Shown: positions 36,749 to 45,422, counted from the first letter of the stretch. The stretch: 61,729 nt of DNA from Paenarthrobacter sp. PH39-S1 (GCF_030063245.1 NZ_JASISR010000026.1:1-61729), one strand, 5' to 3'. Program-made: numbers and translations. Notes: generated by a model from the sequence alone, not told the origin.

Positions 36749-36765
36749 ATACCCCCATGGGGTAT
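36749..36765. promoter_or_regulatory. CsoR-type copper operator
   Basis: ATACCCC (36749-36755) and GGGGTAT (36759-36765), separated by CAT, form the palindrome bound by many actinobacterial CsoR repressors. It stands at the start of the minus-strand copZ/copB unit. No csoR gene is in the window, so the regulator must be elsewhere. Confidence 0.8.
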
Positions 36766-37003
36766 TTGTCAAGTATTGCGCAGCTGCCAGTTTTATCCAC
36801 GACCGGGTGGACGGGCGGAGTGCATTTGTCGGCTGCTGTCGGGGAGAATCCTGTGCCGGTAGAATCAACAGTGGCCATACAGCTCCTGCCGACAGCGAGC
36901 CGAGGTCCTGTGCGGGCCGCAACGACCGTGGAATTGCCCGCAGAACGCACCGGTGACGGACGATGCTCCGGCCGCCAGAACACCCCTTGATAGGACTGCA
37001 TCA

Positions 37004-38599
37004 ATGAGCCTGATCCGGCTGAACGACGTCAGCGTCCGCTTCGATAATGTACAGGTCCTGCGGGAGGCGTTTTTCCGGCTCGAGCCAGGGGACCGCGTCG
37101 GGCTGATCGGCAAGAATGGCTCCGGTAAATCGACCATTCTGAAGCTGATCCTCGGCCAGCTGCCCCCGGACAGCGGGACTGTCGCTCTGGAGCTTGGCAC
37201 CAAGGTGGGCTACTTCTCCCAGTTCTCCGAGTTGAACGGCGCCGCCACCATCTGGGAAGTCCTCGACGCCCTGTTCGTCAACATCAAGGTCATCGAAGCC
37301 GAACTGGCATCAATCGACGCGGCCATCGCCGCGGAGCCCTCGGATGCTGCGGAACTTGACCGGCTGATCCACCGCCAGTCCGAGCTGTTTGAGGATATGG
37401 ACCGGCTCGACGGGTGGGACTACCAGCGCAACATTGACAAGGTGCTCACCACGCTCGGCTTCAACGAAGCCCACCGTATCTGCGCCATCGATGAGCTGTC
37501 CGGTGGCTGGCGCAATCGTGCAGCCCTGGCGAAAATCCTGCTCGAGGGACCGGACGTGCTGCTGCTGGATGAGCCCACCAACTATTTGGACGTCGCCGGC
37601 GTCGAATGGCTCGAAAGCTGGTTCAGGACTTTTAAAGGTGCCGCGATCATTGTCTCGCATGACCGGAAGTTCCTTGACGCCGTCGTCACCCGCATTATCG
37701 AGGTGGAGAACTTCCACCTGCATGAGTACCCGGGCAACTTTGGCGAGTACGTGGTGGCGAAACAGTTCCGGCTCAAGACCCTGGAAAGCCAGTTCGTGCA
37801 CGAGTCCGAGCTCCTGGCATTCGAGGCGGAAGGACTTTCGGACCGCCGCGAGGCCGCGAAGGCTGCCGGCAAGGGCCTGGGGAACCAGCTGGCCAAGATC
37901 AAAAAGTCCCGCGCACCTCGGCCGGTGGACAAGATCATCACCGAAATATACGGTGGCCTGCACGTCAAGGATGTGCTGTGCCAGGTGGAGGGGCTCGCCA
38001 AGGCCTACGGTGAAAAGCTGTTGTTCAACGACCTGAGTCTCGAGATCCGGCGGGGCAACCGGATCGTGGTGCTGGGCGCGAACGGCAGCGGCAAGACCAC
38101 GCTGCTGCGGGTGTTGACGGGGGAGGAGCAGGCGGATTCGGGCGACGTGGTCTGGGCGAAGGGTGCGGGGTTGGTCTCCTACAACAAGGTGCTGGAGGAG
38201 CTCGACGACGACGACACGGTCACCCATGCGGTCAATGCGATGCCTGACAGCCTGGCACTGACCGCGACGAAAAAATCGGTCAACAGGTTCCTGGCGATGT
38301 TCCAGTTCTCCGAGGCCGACCTCGCGCAGCGGATCGGGAATCTGTCCGGCGGGCAGCGGGCGCGCGTGGCCATGGCGCAGTGCCTGCTCTCCGGCGCCTC
38401 GGTGCTGCTTTTGGATGAGCCGACCAACCATCTGGACCTGTCCAGCACGCAGGTGATGGAACGGGCGCTGCTGCATTTCCCGGGCGCTGTGGTGGTGGTC
38501 AGCCACGACCGGTTCTTTACCGACAAGATTGCCAACCGGCGGCTCGTTTTCGCGTCAAACGCCGCAAAACCCGGTGAAATCGAGGTGCTGGCCGCCTGA
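37004..38599 (+). CDS. ABC-F family ATP-binding protein
   Basis: A 531-residue soluble protein with two ABC ATPase domains and no membrane segments. Walker A sites: GLIGKNGSGKST near residue 35 and VLGANGSGKTT near 360. Signatures: LSGGWRNRAALAKILL and LSGGQRARVAMAQCLL. Walker B: LLLDEPTNYLD and LLLDEPTNHLD. A linker between the domains (about 240-320) would reach into the ribosomal E site. Closest to the Uup/translation-factor ABC-F types; a role in antibiotic resistance is possible but not shown. ATG 37004 matches family starts. Confidence 0.93.
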   Translation: MSLIRLNDVSVRFDNVQVLREAFFRLEPGDRVGLIGKNGSGKSTILKLILGQLPPDSGTVALELGTKVGYFSQFSELNGAATIWEVLDALFVNIKVIEAELASIDAAIAAEPSDAAELDRLIHRQSELFEDMDRLDGWDYQRNIDKVLTTLGFNEAHRICAIDELSGGWRNRAALAKILLEGPDVLLLDEPTNYLDVAGVEWLESWFRTFKGAAIIVSHDRKFLDAVVTRIIEVENFHLHEYPGNFGEYVVAKQFRLKTLESQFVHESELLAFEAEGLSDRREAAKAAGKGLGNQLAKIKKSRAPRPVDKIITEIYGGLHVKDVLCQVEGLAKAYGEKLLFNDLSLEIRRGNRIVVLGANGSGKTTLLRVLTGEEQADSGDVVWAKGAGLVSYNKVLEELDDDDTVTHAVNAMPDSLALTATKKSVNRFLAMFQFSEADLAQRIGNLSGGQRARVAMAQCLLSGASVLLLDEPTNHLDLSSTQVMERALLHFPGAVVVVSHDRFFTDKIANRRLVFASNAAKPGEIEVLAA

Positions 38600-38645
38600 G
38601 TCCCGTTGGCTGCAAGAGCTGCGTCCCGTTGGCTGCAAGAGCTGC
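38600..38645. repeat. 23-bp perfect tandem duplication after the ABC-F stop codon
   Basis: GTCCCGTTGGCTGCAAGAGC plus TGC occurs twice back to back (38600-38622, 38623-38645), starting right after the ABC-F stop codon. No hairpin is evident. Confidence 0.9.
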
Positions 38646-38881
38646 CGTTGAGGAGGCGGGCCCTGCAGGGCGGGAACAATGTTCAACTTCTTGCGTAAGA
38701 ACCTTGTTTTCGCGTTGATCCGCTGTTGGGCTGGTATCACGGTCTGCGGGCGCAATGTGTGCGCGGGCCGAAGGTGTGCCATCATTAATTTAGAGTTGGC
38801 CCTGCAGAGTGGGGGGAGAGCCAATACAGACGCCGTTCACCCGGTGCCTGAACCCTAATCTCAGCCCGAAAGGCCTCTCCT

Positions 38882-39649
38882 ATGTCCCCAACCATTGAAT
38901 CCACCGCAGTGCATGCCGGCGCTCGGGTCGTCAGCAGCTACGTCATGACGGATGGTTCACCCCGCTATGGGATTCTGGCGGAAGGCCGGAACGCCGGCGG
39001 GTTTGAAGCGGCCGATGAATATCCGAAGGTTCCCATAAGTTCGGCAGCGCGGATGGGGTTGAACCATCTTGCCGCGGCAATCAATCACCGCCTTGCCCAG
39101 GAGTGGTCAGACCGGGAGGATCCGCTACTCGTGGACCTGCGGAACGAATACCCGGCGGAATTGAAGGTTGCGGAAGCCAACGTCAGGACTTTGCTCGGGA
39201 CCGCCAAGGAGTGGCGGCTGAGGGCGCAGCGGAATTCCGACCGGGAGTTGACCTCGCTGACCGCGCGGCGACGGACCAAAGGCCAGCTACTGCGGGCACT
39301 GATGCAGCGGATCGGCCTCATCATCGCACTGTTCGTCCCCTCCCTCGTCGTGGCCAACGCCGGAGCCCCCGTCGACGTCTTGGTGCTGGTCGGGGTCGGT
39401 TCAATCCTGGTGGCCGGCGCGCTTGGCGGCAGGATCACCGAGCGGCTGCGGCTGCCTTCCGGCCCGGCCATCCGCCTGTCCTGGCTAAATGAACTCCGGC
39501 AGGACGTCATCGATGCCGAGCTACTGACCATTGTGCACAGCAAAGGCTTCCGTGTCAGCCCGGCCGCCGTCCTGGCTGCCCGGCGCGGATGGCGGCACAT
39601 CGTTCACGTCACGACCACGATCAACCTGCTCGACAACGGACCGCGCTAA
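38882..39649 (+). CDS. Hypothetical membrane-anchored protein
   Basis: I do not recognise this 255-residue family. Residues 1-60 are soluble and Gly/Ala-rich, 95-140 are a charged helix (LGTAKEWRLRAQRNSDREL), and 143-180 form a helical hairpin of two membrane segments (IGLIIALFVPSLVVANAG; VLVLVGVGSILVAGALGG). The C-terminal 70 residues are soluble. The frame has strong actinobacterial codon bias, and ATG 38882 is preceded by a weak GAAAGG. It stands alone between the ABC-F gene and a permease remnant. Confidence 0.75.
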   Translation: MSPTIESTAVHAGARVVSSYVMTDGSPRYGILAEGRNAGGFEAADEYPKVPISSAARMGLNHLAAAINHRLAQEWSDREDPLLVDLRNEYPAELKVAEANVRTLLGTAKEWRLRAQRNSDRELTSLTARRRTKGQLLRALMQRIGLIIALFVPSLVVANAGAPVDVLVLVGVGSILVAGALGGRITERLRLPSGPAIRLSWLNELRQDVIDAELLTIVHSKGFRVSPAAVLAARRGWRHIVHVTTTINLLDNGPR

Positions 39650-39721
39650 CCGGCGGTCCTGATCACCGGCCGTGCCGCACAAAGGGGCGGCCGGTCGGCA
39701 TCCCGAGAGAAGTCGGAAAAA

Positions 39722-39952
39722 CACGTTCCAGATCCTTTTCCGCATCGTATCCCCGTGCTCAAGCCGGTCACCGCCACCGTGGTGATCCTGGCTGGCGTGG
39801 CCATCTGGAATGACTACTCGATGTCCGTCTACCTGCCGGCCAAACCCAGCGTGCAGACCATTGCCCGGGCCATCGGCTCACCGGTGCTGGTGGCCTACCT
39901 GTTCCTGCAGAAATACTTCATCAAGGGCATGGTGGCCGGGGCCGAAAAGTAG
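39722..39952 (+). pseudogene. Sugar ABC transporter permease (MalG-type), C-terminal remnant
   Basis: Pieces of a binding-protein-dependent sugar permease end: FQILFRIV in one frame, then PVLKPVTATVVILAGVAIWN, DYSMSVYLP and PVLVAYLFLQKYFIKGMVAG in another. Between IWNDY and the final LQKYFxxGxxAGA the family has a further loop that is shortened here. One frameshift near 39750 and loss of the first 200 or so residues make it a pseudogene. Confidence 0.7.
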
Positions 39953-40021
39953 CAGGACCCGCCGGTGCCGTGCCTCCAGATGGATGTCGCCGAGCCCGGC
40001 TCAGGCAAGGCCCCGGACAAA

Positions 40022-40190
40022 TGACCGGGGCAAGTTGGTGCGGGCGCGGGCAGCTGCGTCAGACCTGTTGCGGCCGCGGGAAGTTGAGTCAGATCTGTTG
40101 CGGGCCGCGGGCCGCTGAATCTATCCTCGGACTACCAGCAAAAACCCCGACCGGACTATCGGTGAATCTCCGACCGGACTACCGTGAAGG
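40022..40190. repeat. Degenerate direct repeats in a gene-free spacer
   Basis: Two copies about 30 bases apart of GTCAGA(C/T)CTGTTGCGG followed by GCCGCGG (from 40058 and 40088), then two copies about 23 bases apart of CCGACCGGACTA (from 40147 and 40170) followed by (T)CGGTGAA/CCGTGAA. They lie just before the DHFR-like gene. No coding region fits. Confidence 0.6.
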
Positions 40191-40220
40191 CGCAACCGAC
40201 ATGCGGATTGAAGGCGCAGC

Positions 40221-40781
40221 ATGGCCACACTGATCTACTCCGGTATCACGTCGCTCGACGGCTACGTAGCGGACAAGGACGGCAGCTTCGACTGGAGTGT
40301 GCCGGACGAGGAGGTGCACAGGTTCGTCAACGACCTCGAGCGCCAGGTCGGCACCTATCTCTACGGGCGGCGGATGTACGAGGTGATGGCCGCCTGGGAG
40401 ACCATATACGCCCGGACGGACCAGTCTCCCTTTGTCCGGGACTTTGCAGAGATATGGCAGGCGGCCGACAAGATCGTGTACTCCGGGACGCTGAAGGCGG
40501 CCTCCAGCGCCAGGACGCGGATTGAGCGGGATTTCGACGTCGGGGCGGTCCGGAAGATGAAGACGACGGCGGCACACGACATGACTGTGGGCGGCACTGA
40601 CCTCGCCGCCCATGCGATCAAGGCAGGCCTGGTTGATGAGTGCCGCATGTTTGTTACGCCCGTCGTCGTTGGAGGGGGCAAACACTTCCTTCCCGATGGA
40701 GTCCACCTGAAGCTCGAACTGCTGGAGGAGCGGCGTTTCCGCAACGGGATTGTATATCTTCGCTATCGCATCAGGACATGA
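40221..40781 (+). CDS. Dihydrofolate reductase-like (RibD C-terminal) protein
   Basis: A 186-residue protein of the RibD_C/YwjB-YyaP type: IYSGITSLDGYVADKDGSFD at the N terminus, GTYLYGRRMYEVM, and DMTVGGTDLAAHAIKAGLVD followed by EC...FVTPVVVGGGKHFL. These proteins share the DHFR fold but usually lack folate activity; most are uncharacterised NADPH reductases. ATG 40221 lies within a weak ribosome site. No partner gene is nearby. Confidence 0.9.
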   Translation: MATLIYSGITSLDGYVADKDGSFDWSVPDEEVHRFVNDLERQVGTYLYGRRMYEVMAAWETIYARTDQSPFVRDFAEIWQAADKIVYSGTLKAASSARTRIERDFDVGAVRKMKTTAAHDMTVGGTDLAAHAIKAGLVDECRMFVTPVVVGGGKHFLPDGVHLKLELLEERRFRNGIVYLRYRIRT

Positions 40782-41035
40782 CGGCGGAGCCACCGATCCC
40801 TGCCGGCAGGTGGAATCGCCGTGAGCGACGCTTAGCGGAGGAACGACCGGCAGCTCAGGCACTAGCGCTTCCCCTCCCCTTTGCGGGGGTTCACATGTTG
40901 GTTGCAGTATCTGCATCGCTCCATTGCACTTCGAGCAACGTGCTTGCATAGTAAGGCGTGTGACTGAGAGCACGCCGCAGCGGCTGCCAGCCATTCGAAG
41001 TATCGCCTGCTTAAGTACTAAACGAAGGAAAAAAA
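40782..41035. other. Spacer with leader of the hydrolase gene
   Basis: No gene supported. The 3' part is AT-richer and ends with AAGGAA before GTG 41036. Confidence 0.4.
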
Positions 41036-41953
41036 GTGATTGAGAAAGAAACAACATTCTTCAGTGAAGGCAGCCGCCTCAAGGCCACGCTCTATTACCC
41101 TGACAATTCAACGAGCGGACCCCAGCCGGCCCTAATTATTAACTCCGGCTACCAGGGATTCAATGAGTTCTACCCGAAGATGTTCGCGCGCCAGATGACG
41201 GAGCGCGGATACATCTGCCTTGGATTCGACTACCGTGGGATGGCAGACAGCGAGGGTGACAAGGGCACGGTTCTTATCGAAGAGCAGGTCGCGGATATCC
41301 GCAATGCGGTCACTTTCATGCAGTCACAGAAAGATGTTGATGATCAACAGCTGGGACTCATCGGATGGGGAATGGGCGCGGCCAATGTGGTCCTCGCCGC
41401 TGAAAAGGGAAGAAACGTTGCTGCCGTGGCTTCGCTGAATGGATTTTACGATGGTGAACGGTGGCTGAAGTCGATTCATTCCTACGATGAATGGACCCGG
41501 ATTCTCGACGAGGTGCACGAAGACCGCGTGCGGCGGGTCCTTGAAGGAGAATCGAAACTGGCAGACACCTTCGCCCACTACCCGCTTGATCCTGCAACGG
41601 ACGATTACGTGCAAAAAGAACTCGCTCAAGTGTACGGATTTGGACACCCGACCCGGCTGCAGTTCACAGAATCGATTCTCGATTTGAAGGTGGGAAAAGT
41701 GGTCAGGAACCTGGCGCCGACGCCGCTGTTCATCGGACATGGGTCGCGCAATTCTCTGCACCCTTACGACGAGGCCTTGGCCTTGTACGCGTCGGCGTCG
41801 TCCCCGAAAACGCTGTACACCGTCGACGGCCGGCACAATGATTTTATGTACAGTGACCACCCGGAATTTTTGATGCTGTGCGACCGGCTGAAGGAGTTTT
41901 TTGACCAGGCATTCCTGGTGAGCTCTTCCCCGTCCCGAAGCGTATCCGCCTAA
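41036..41953 (+). CDS. Alpha/beta-hydrolase fold protein with Gly at the nucleophile position
   Basis: A 305-residue alpha/beta-hydrolase (PALIINSGYQGFNEFYPKMF oxyanion region; GYICLGFDYRGMADSEG). The nucleophile elbow, normally GxSxG, reads GWGMG at about residues 112-116 (codon GGA), so the Ser is absent. The catalytic-Asp region (TPLFIGHGSRN) and His (DGRHNDF) seem kept. It could be a non-hydrolytic member (cofactor-free lyase, dioxygenase or binding protein), or inactivated. Lower GC than neighbours at its 5' end suggests separate origin. It precedes the IclR gene on the same strand. Confidence 0.88.
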   Translation: MIEKETTFFSEGSRLKATLYYPDNSTSGPQPALIINSGYQGFNEFYPKMFARQMTERGYICLGFDYRGMADSEGDKGTVLIEEQVADIRNAVTFMQSQKDVDDQQLGLIGWGMGAANVVLAAEKGRNVAAVASLNGFYDGERWLKSIHSYDEWTRILDEVHEDRVRRVLEGESKLADTFAHYPLDPATDDYVQKELAQVYGFGHPTRLQFTESILDLKVGKVVRNLAPTPLFIGHGSRNSLHPYDEALALYASASSPKTLYTVDGRHNDFMYSDHPEFLMLCDRLKEFFDQAFLVSSSPSRSVSA

Positions 41954-42007
41954 GGGTCCGAGACAACTGTTTCCTCACCTGGCCCACGGTGCAAGTGGGC
42001 GGGGTCC

Positions 42008-42065
42008 GTCTTCAGAAGTGAAGACTTCTCGGAAACCGTTGCGGTTTATGCAACGGCTTGTTGCA
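42008..42065. promoter_or_regulatory. Two nests of overlapping palindromes upstream of the iclR gene
   Basis: First nest: GTCTTCA (42008-42014) pairs with TGAAGAC (42019-42025), and AGAAGT (42014-42019) pairs with ACTTCT (42024-42029). Second nest: CCGTTGC (42036-42042) pairs with GCAACGG (42050-42056), and TGCAAC (42049-42054) pairs with GTTGCA (42060-42065), giving three alternating GTTGC/GCAAC half-sites. Such arrays fit IclR-family operators, and mutually exclusive hairpins are also possible. Confidence 0.6.
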
Positions 42066-42102
42066 TACGTCACATCCGATGCTTAGTATTTGGGACATGG
42101 TC

Positions 42103-42867
42103 ATGGAGCAGAAACACACTGGAGCGGCGAGGGTTATGGCAATCCTTGACGTACTCAGTTCTGCGGACGTCGCAGAGTTTCCGGAGGGTATGACCGTTTC
42201 TGACGTTTCGCGGTCTATGGGGCGTGAAAAATCGGTCGTGTCGCGCCAGCTTAAAAGTCTGCTGGAGAGCGGCCTGGTTGCCCGCGATGCTGCAGGTCGA
42301 TATGAGTTGAGCTGGCGGCTGTTTGCTCTGGCTTTGCGCGCCGGTGATCAGCGTTTGATGAAAACCGCGGGGCCGGTGATGTTGCGCTTGACCGAGATGG
42401 TTCGGGAGCGGACGTATCTGACGGTGCTCAGCGATGGCGAGGTATTGACGGTTCACTCGGAGAGCTCGAGGCGCTCCATTGAAGCGGTGGGCTGGGTGGG
42501 ACGCACAGTGCCGGTGAACCGCAGTTCAAGTGGGATGGCGCTGCTGTTGGACCATGAAGATGAACATATTGTCGATATCGTCCGGCGGGGCGACGACGGC
42601 ATCACGGCCCGGGAGGCCCGGGAGTTCCTTGCCCGGGTGCAGGACGCCCGCCGTCGGGGCTACACGGTGGCAAACCGGATATTTGACCCGGAACTGTTGG
42701 GCATCGGCGCACCGGTGCGCGATTATTCTGGACGAATTACAGCTGCCGTGAACATTTCGGGCCCTGCACTCCGTATTGAACCTCATATACACGTGTTCGC
42801 GGGTCACCTGCTTTCGGCCGTCCAGGCTTTTCAACAACCACTTTCGGCGGTTCGCTCTTTGGCGTAG
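42103..42867 (+). CDS. IclR-family transcriptional regulator
   Basis: A protein of about 254 residues with an N-terminal winged HTH (MTVSDVSRSMGREKSVVSRQ then LKSLLESGLVARDA) and the IclR effector domain (SSSGMALLLDHEDE; GYTVANRIFDPELLGIGAPV; AAVNISGP). ATG 42103 is preferred because the HTH begins 20 residues later; ATGs at 42079 and 42097 are in frame. It sits upstream of, and in the same direction as, the 43026-51017 operon, which it likely controls through the palindromes before it. Confidence 0.92.
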   Translation: MEQKHTGAARVMAILDVLSSADVAEFPEGMTVSDVSRSMGREKSVVSRQLKSLLESGLVARDAAGRYELSWRLFALALRAGDQRLMKTAGPVMLRLTEMVRERTYLTVLSDGEVLTVHSESSRRSIEAVGWVGRTVPVNRSSSGMALLLDHEDEHIVDIVRRGDDGITAREAREFLARVQDARRRGYTVANRIFDPELLGIGAPVRDYSGRITAAVNISGPALRIEPHIHVFAGHLLSAVQAFQQPLSAVRSLA

Positions 42868-42953
42868 TGGCCACTCCATGTTCCGGAAACCTGGATCTGC
42901 TGTCCTCGAACTTTCCGTTTATCCATCTAGTCAAGAAACTAACAGGAGAAATC

Positions 42954-43013
42954 ATGCAACGCTTCGCCCTGCCCTTTTTCAAGCCCGCGTTCGCGGCCCT
43001 TCCCACAGTCTGA
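42954..43013 (+). CDS. 19-codon leader ORF before the ABC operon
   Basis: ATG 42954 follows AGGAG by seven bases and reads MQRFALPFFKPAFAALPTV before a TGA. The next gene's GTG (43026) starts 12 bases later and has no ribosome site of its own, so translation of this mini-ORF may feed it. The peptide is hydrophobic with three Pro, like the start of a permease. It could be a leader for attenuation or a remnant of a lost first gene. Confidence 0.5.
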   Translation: MQRFALPFFKPAFAALPTV

Positions 43014-43025
43014 TCCGGTATCGCC

Positions 43026-43670
43026 GTGTTGCTGTCGTATTTGGCCGATAACGCTACTCGTTTGCTGTTCCTGGCGGAGCAGCACGCTGAACTGGTTCTC
43101 ATCAGTGTCGCAATTTCGGCGGTCATAGGAATAGGGCTTGCCCTGGTGACGGAGTCGATGCCCGGTCTGCGGCAGGCGCTGTTGTCCGTGACCGGCACGC
43201 TCCTGACCATCCCATCCTTCGCCCTGTTTGCCCTCATGATCCCGCTGCTGGGCTTGGGCGTCGCTCCGACCGTGGTGGCTCTGGCGATCTATGGGATCTT
43301 CCCGATCCTGCGCAATACAGTGACCGGAATTGAGGGCGTGGACCCAGCGGTCATCGACGCCGCCCGGGGCCTGGGCATGGGCCGGGGAAGGCGGATGCGC
43401 ACGGTCGTGATCCCGCTGGCATGGCCGGTGATACTGAACGGTATCCGGACGGCCACGATCATGCTTGTTGCGACCGCCGCGATCGGCGCCGTCGTCCGCG
43501 GGCCCGGACTGGGAGAGCTGATCTTCCGCGGCCTGGCCCGCATCGGGGGAGCGAACGCCCTGAATGAGGCTTTGTCGGGAGTGATCGGGGTTGTGCTGGT
43601 GGCACTGGTCCTTGATCTCCTTTTTATCGCGATCGCGAAAATCACCACTCTGCGAGGATTAAATGTCTGA
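43026..43670 (+). CDS. Osmoprotectant-type ABC transporter permease (OpuCB/ProW-like)
   Basis: A 214-residue permease with about six membrane segments, of the glycine betaine/choline/carnitine group: FALFALMIPLLGLGVAPTVV, ILRNTVTGIEGVDPAVIDAA, RGLGMGRGRRM (EAA-type loop) and VATAAIGAVVRGPGLGELIF. GTG 43026 is the first in-frame start. Its stop overlaps the ATPase start. With the other permease it forms the membrane channel for substrate captured by the lipoprotein. Confidence 0.92.
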   Translation: MLLSYLADNATRLLFLAEQHAELVLISVAISAVIGIGLALVTESMPGLRQALLSVTGTLLTIPSFALFALMIPLLGLGVAPTVVALAIYGIFPILRNTVTGIEGVDPAVIDAARGLGMGRGRRMRTVVIPLAWPVILNGIRTATIMLVATAAIGAVVRGPGLGELIFRGLARIGGANALNEALSGVIGVVLVALVLDLLFIAIAKITTLRGLNV

Positions 43671-44667
43671 AAAACCAGAATGCAGCCCGGACACCATGAT
43701 TTTCCTGGACGGCGTGTCGAAACGCTACGCCGATCAGCCCAAGGCCGCGGTGACTGGCCTGTCGATGGAAATCAAGCGCGGTGAGTTCGTGGTTCTGGTC
43801 GGCCCCTCGGGGTGCGGGAAGACCACGACACTGCGGATGATCAACCGCCTGGTCGAACCCAGCGAGGGACGGATTTGGATCGACGGCAAGGACGTCACCC
43901 ACGTCGACGTGGATCGCCTGCGCCGCGGTATCGGTTACGTGATTCAGCAGATCGGGCTCCTGCCGCACCTGACGATCGCCGAGAACGTTGCTTTGGTGCC
44001 AAAATTATTGGGCATCCCGAAGGCCAAGAGGGTCCAACGGGCTGAGGAACTGCTGGAGCTGGTCGGTCTGGAACCGGCTACGTATGCCCGCCGTTACCCG
44101 CGTCAGCTCTCGGGTGGCCAGCAGCAGCGGGTCGGCGTGGCCCGGGCCCTGGCGGCGGATCCGCCGGTGATGCTGATGGACGAACCCTTCGGCGCGGTGG
44201 ACCCGATCGCCCGGGAAAAACTGCAGCTGGAATTTCTGCGCCTTCAGGAAAGGATCCGGAAGACGATCGTTTTTGTCACCCACGATATTGACGAGGCTCT
44301 GCGCCTGGGCGACCGGATCGCGATCTTCGGCGCAGGGTCCAGGCTGGCCCAGTTCGACACGCCTTTGGAGATACTGAGCAATCCGGCCGACGATTTCGTC
44401 CGGAATTTTGTCGGCGCCGGCGCGGCCGTTCGCAGGCTCTCCCTGCTGAAGGTGTCGGACGTCATCGATTTGTCCACCCCGGATGCCGGCGGCCTGCTCA
44501 GGACCGTGCAGGTGGGTGCCGGGGAAACTGTGCACCGGGCCTTGGAACAGGTCCTGGCCGCGAGGGCGGAAGGAGTCTGCGTGAAGCTCGAAACAGGTGC
44601 TACCCGGTTCATTGACCTGCAGGGGCTGCTGACCGCCGCTGCCGAACCAACGAGGGCGCTCTCATGA
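43663..44667 (+). CDS. Osmoprotectant-type ABC transporter ATPase (OpuCA/ProV-like)
   Basis: A 334-residue ATPase with Walker A GPSGCGKTTT, Q-loop VIQQIGLLPH, signature LSGGQQQRVGVARALA, Walker B MLMDEPFGAVDP and H-loop VTHDIDEALRLGD. The C-terminal 70 residues resemble a CBS-like regulatory region, as in betaine transporters, which may sense ionic strength. Overlaps both neighbours by four to eight bases. Confidence 0.95.
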   Translation: MSEKPECSPDTMIFLDGVSKRYADQPKAAVTGLSMEIKRGEFVVLVGPSGCGKTTTLRMINRLVEPSEGRIWIDGKDVTHVDVDRLRRGIGYVIQQIGLLPHLTIAENVALVPKLLGIPKAKRVQRAEELLELVGLEPATYARRYPRQLSGGQQQRVGVARALAADPPVMLMDEPFGAVDPIAREKLQLEFLRLQERIRKTIVFVTHDIDEALRLGDRIAIFGAGSRLAQFDTPLEILSNPADDFVRNFVGAGAAVRRLSLLKVSDVIDLSTPDAGGLLRTVQVGAGETVHRALEQVLAARAEGVCVKLETGATRFIDLQGLLTAAAEPTRALS

Positions 44668-45422
44668 GCTCGACCGTGATGGAACGGGTGACGCTGCCGG
44701 GAAGCCGGCGCTCAACGCTCTGGGTGATGCCGGCGATCGTGATTGCCCTCGTGGTCGGAGTTTCCCTGTATGTCAGCTCCATTCCCCTGGATTCCAGTGA
44801 AACCCGCAGCATGGCCCCCGGGGTGGTCCTTGCCTCGCTGTGGCAGCACGTGCAGCTGGTGGCCGTCTCAACCGTGCTGACCATCGTCATCGGTGTCCCG
44901 GCCGGCGTGGCCCTGACCCGGCCCCGTGCCCGCAGAGCCGGCGGGGCTGTTTTGGCTGCAGCGAATGCAGGCCAAGCCGTCCCCTCGATCGGTGTGCTGG
45001 TCCTGCTGGCCATGCTGTTCGGGGTCGGTTTTTGGATGGCGGTGATCGCCTTAGTCGTCTATGCCCTGTTGCCGGTCCTGCGCAACACGATGGTCGGCAT
45101 CCGGCAGGTCAACCCGGCGCTCATCGACGCCGGGCGGGGGATGGGCATGAGTGCCCGGGAGGTCCTCTACACCATCGAGCTCCCCCTCGCAGTCCCCGTG
45201 ATGCTAGCCGGGATCCGGGTCGCGCTGATCCTGAACGTGGGGGTGGCTACCCTGGCCGCTTTCACCAACGCGGGTGGCTTGGGAACCATCATTTCCTCGG
45301 GGATTTCCCTGAACCGGATGCCCGTACTCATTCTTGGCAGCGCGCTGACCATCGCTCTGGCCCTGACCGTGGACTGGCTGGCCGGCATCGCCGAGCGCCT
45401 GCTTCGTCCGCGCGGAATCTGA
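44664..45422 (+). CDS. Second osmoprotectant-type ABC permease
   Basis: A 252-residue permease related to the one at 43026 (VPSIGVLVLLAMLFGVG, LLPVLRNTMVGIRQVNPALI, GRGMGMSAREVLYTIELPLA, GVATLAAFTNAGGLGTII). About six membrane segments after an N-terminal anchor. ATGA overlap with the ATPase gene. Two permease genes flanking one ATPase gene is the usual OpuC-type arrangement. Confidence 0.93.
   Translation: MSSTVMERVTLPGSRRSTLWVMPAIVIALVVGVSLYVSSIPLDSSETRSMAPGVVLASLWQHVQLVAVSTVLTIVIGVPAGVALTRPRARRAGGAVLAAANAGQAVPSIGVLVLLAMLFGVGFWMAVIALVVYALLPVLRNTMVGIRQVNPALIDAGRGMGMSAREVLYTIELPLAVPVMLAGIRVALILNVGVATLAAFTNAGGLGTIISSGISLNRMPVLILGSALTIALALTVDWLAGIAERLLRPRGI

Noticed and set aside
36793-36800. 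TTATCCAC, resembling a DnaA box
   Set aside because: A single isolated match without other boxes, AT-rich unwinding region or dnaA/dnaN genes.
40782-41035. Riboswitch or structured leader before the alpha/beta-hydrolase
   Set aside because: No conserved riboswitch core could be recognised.
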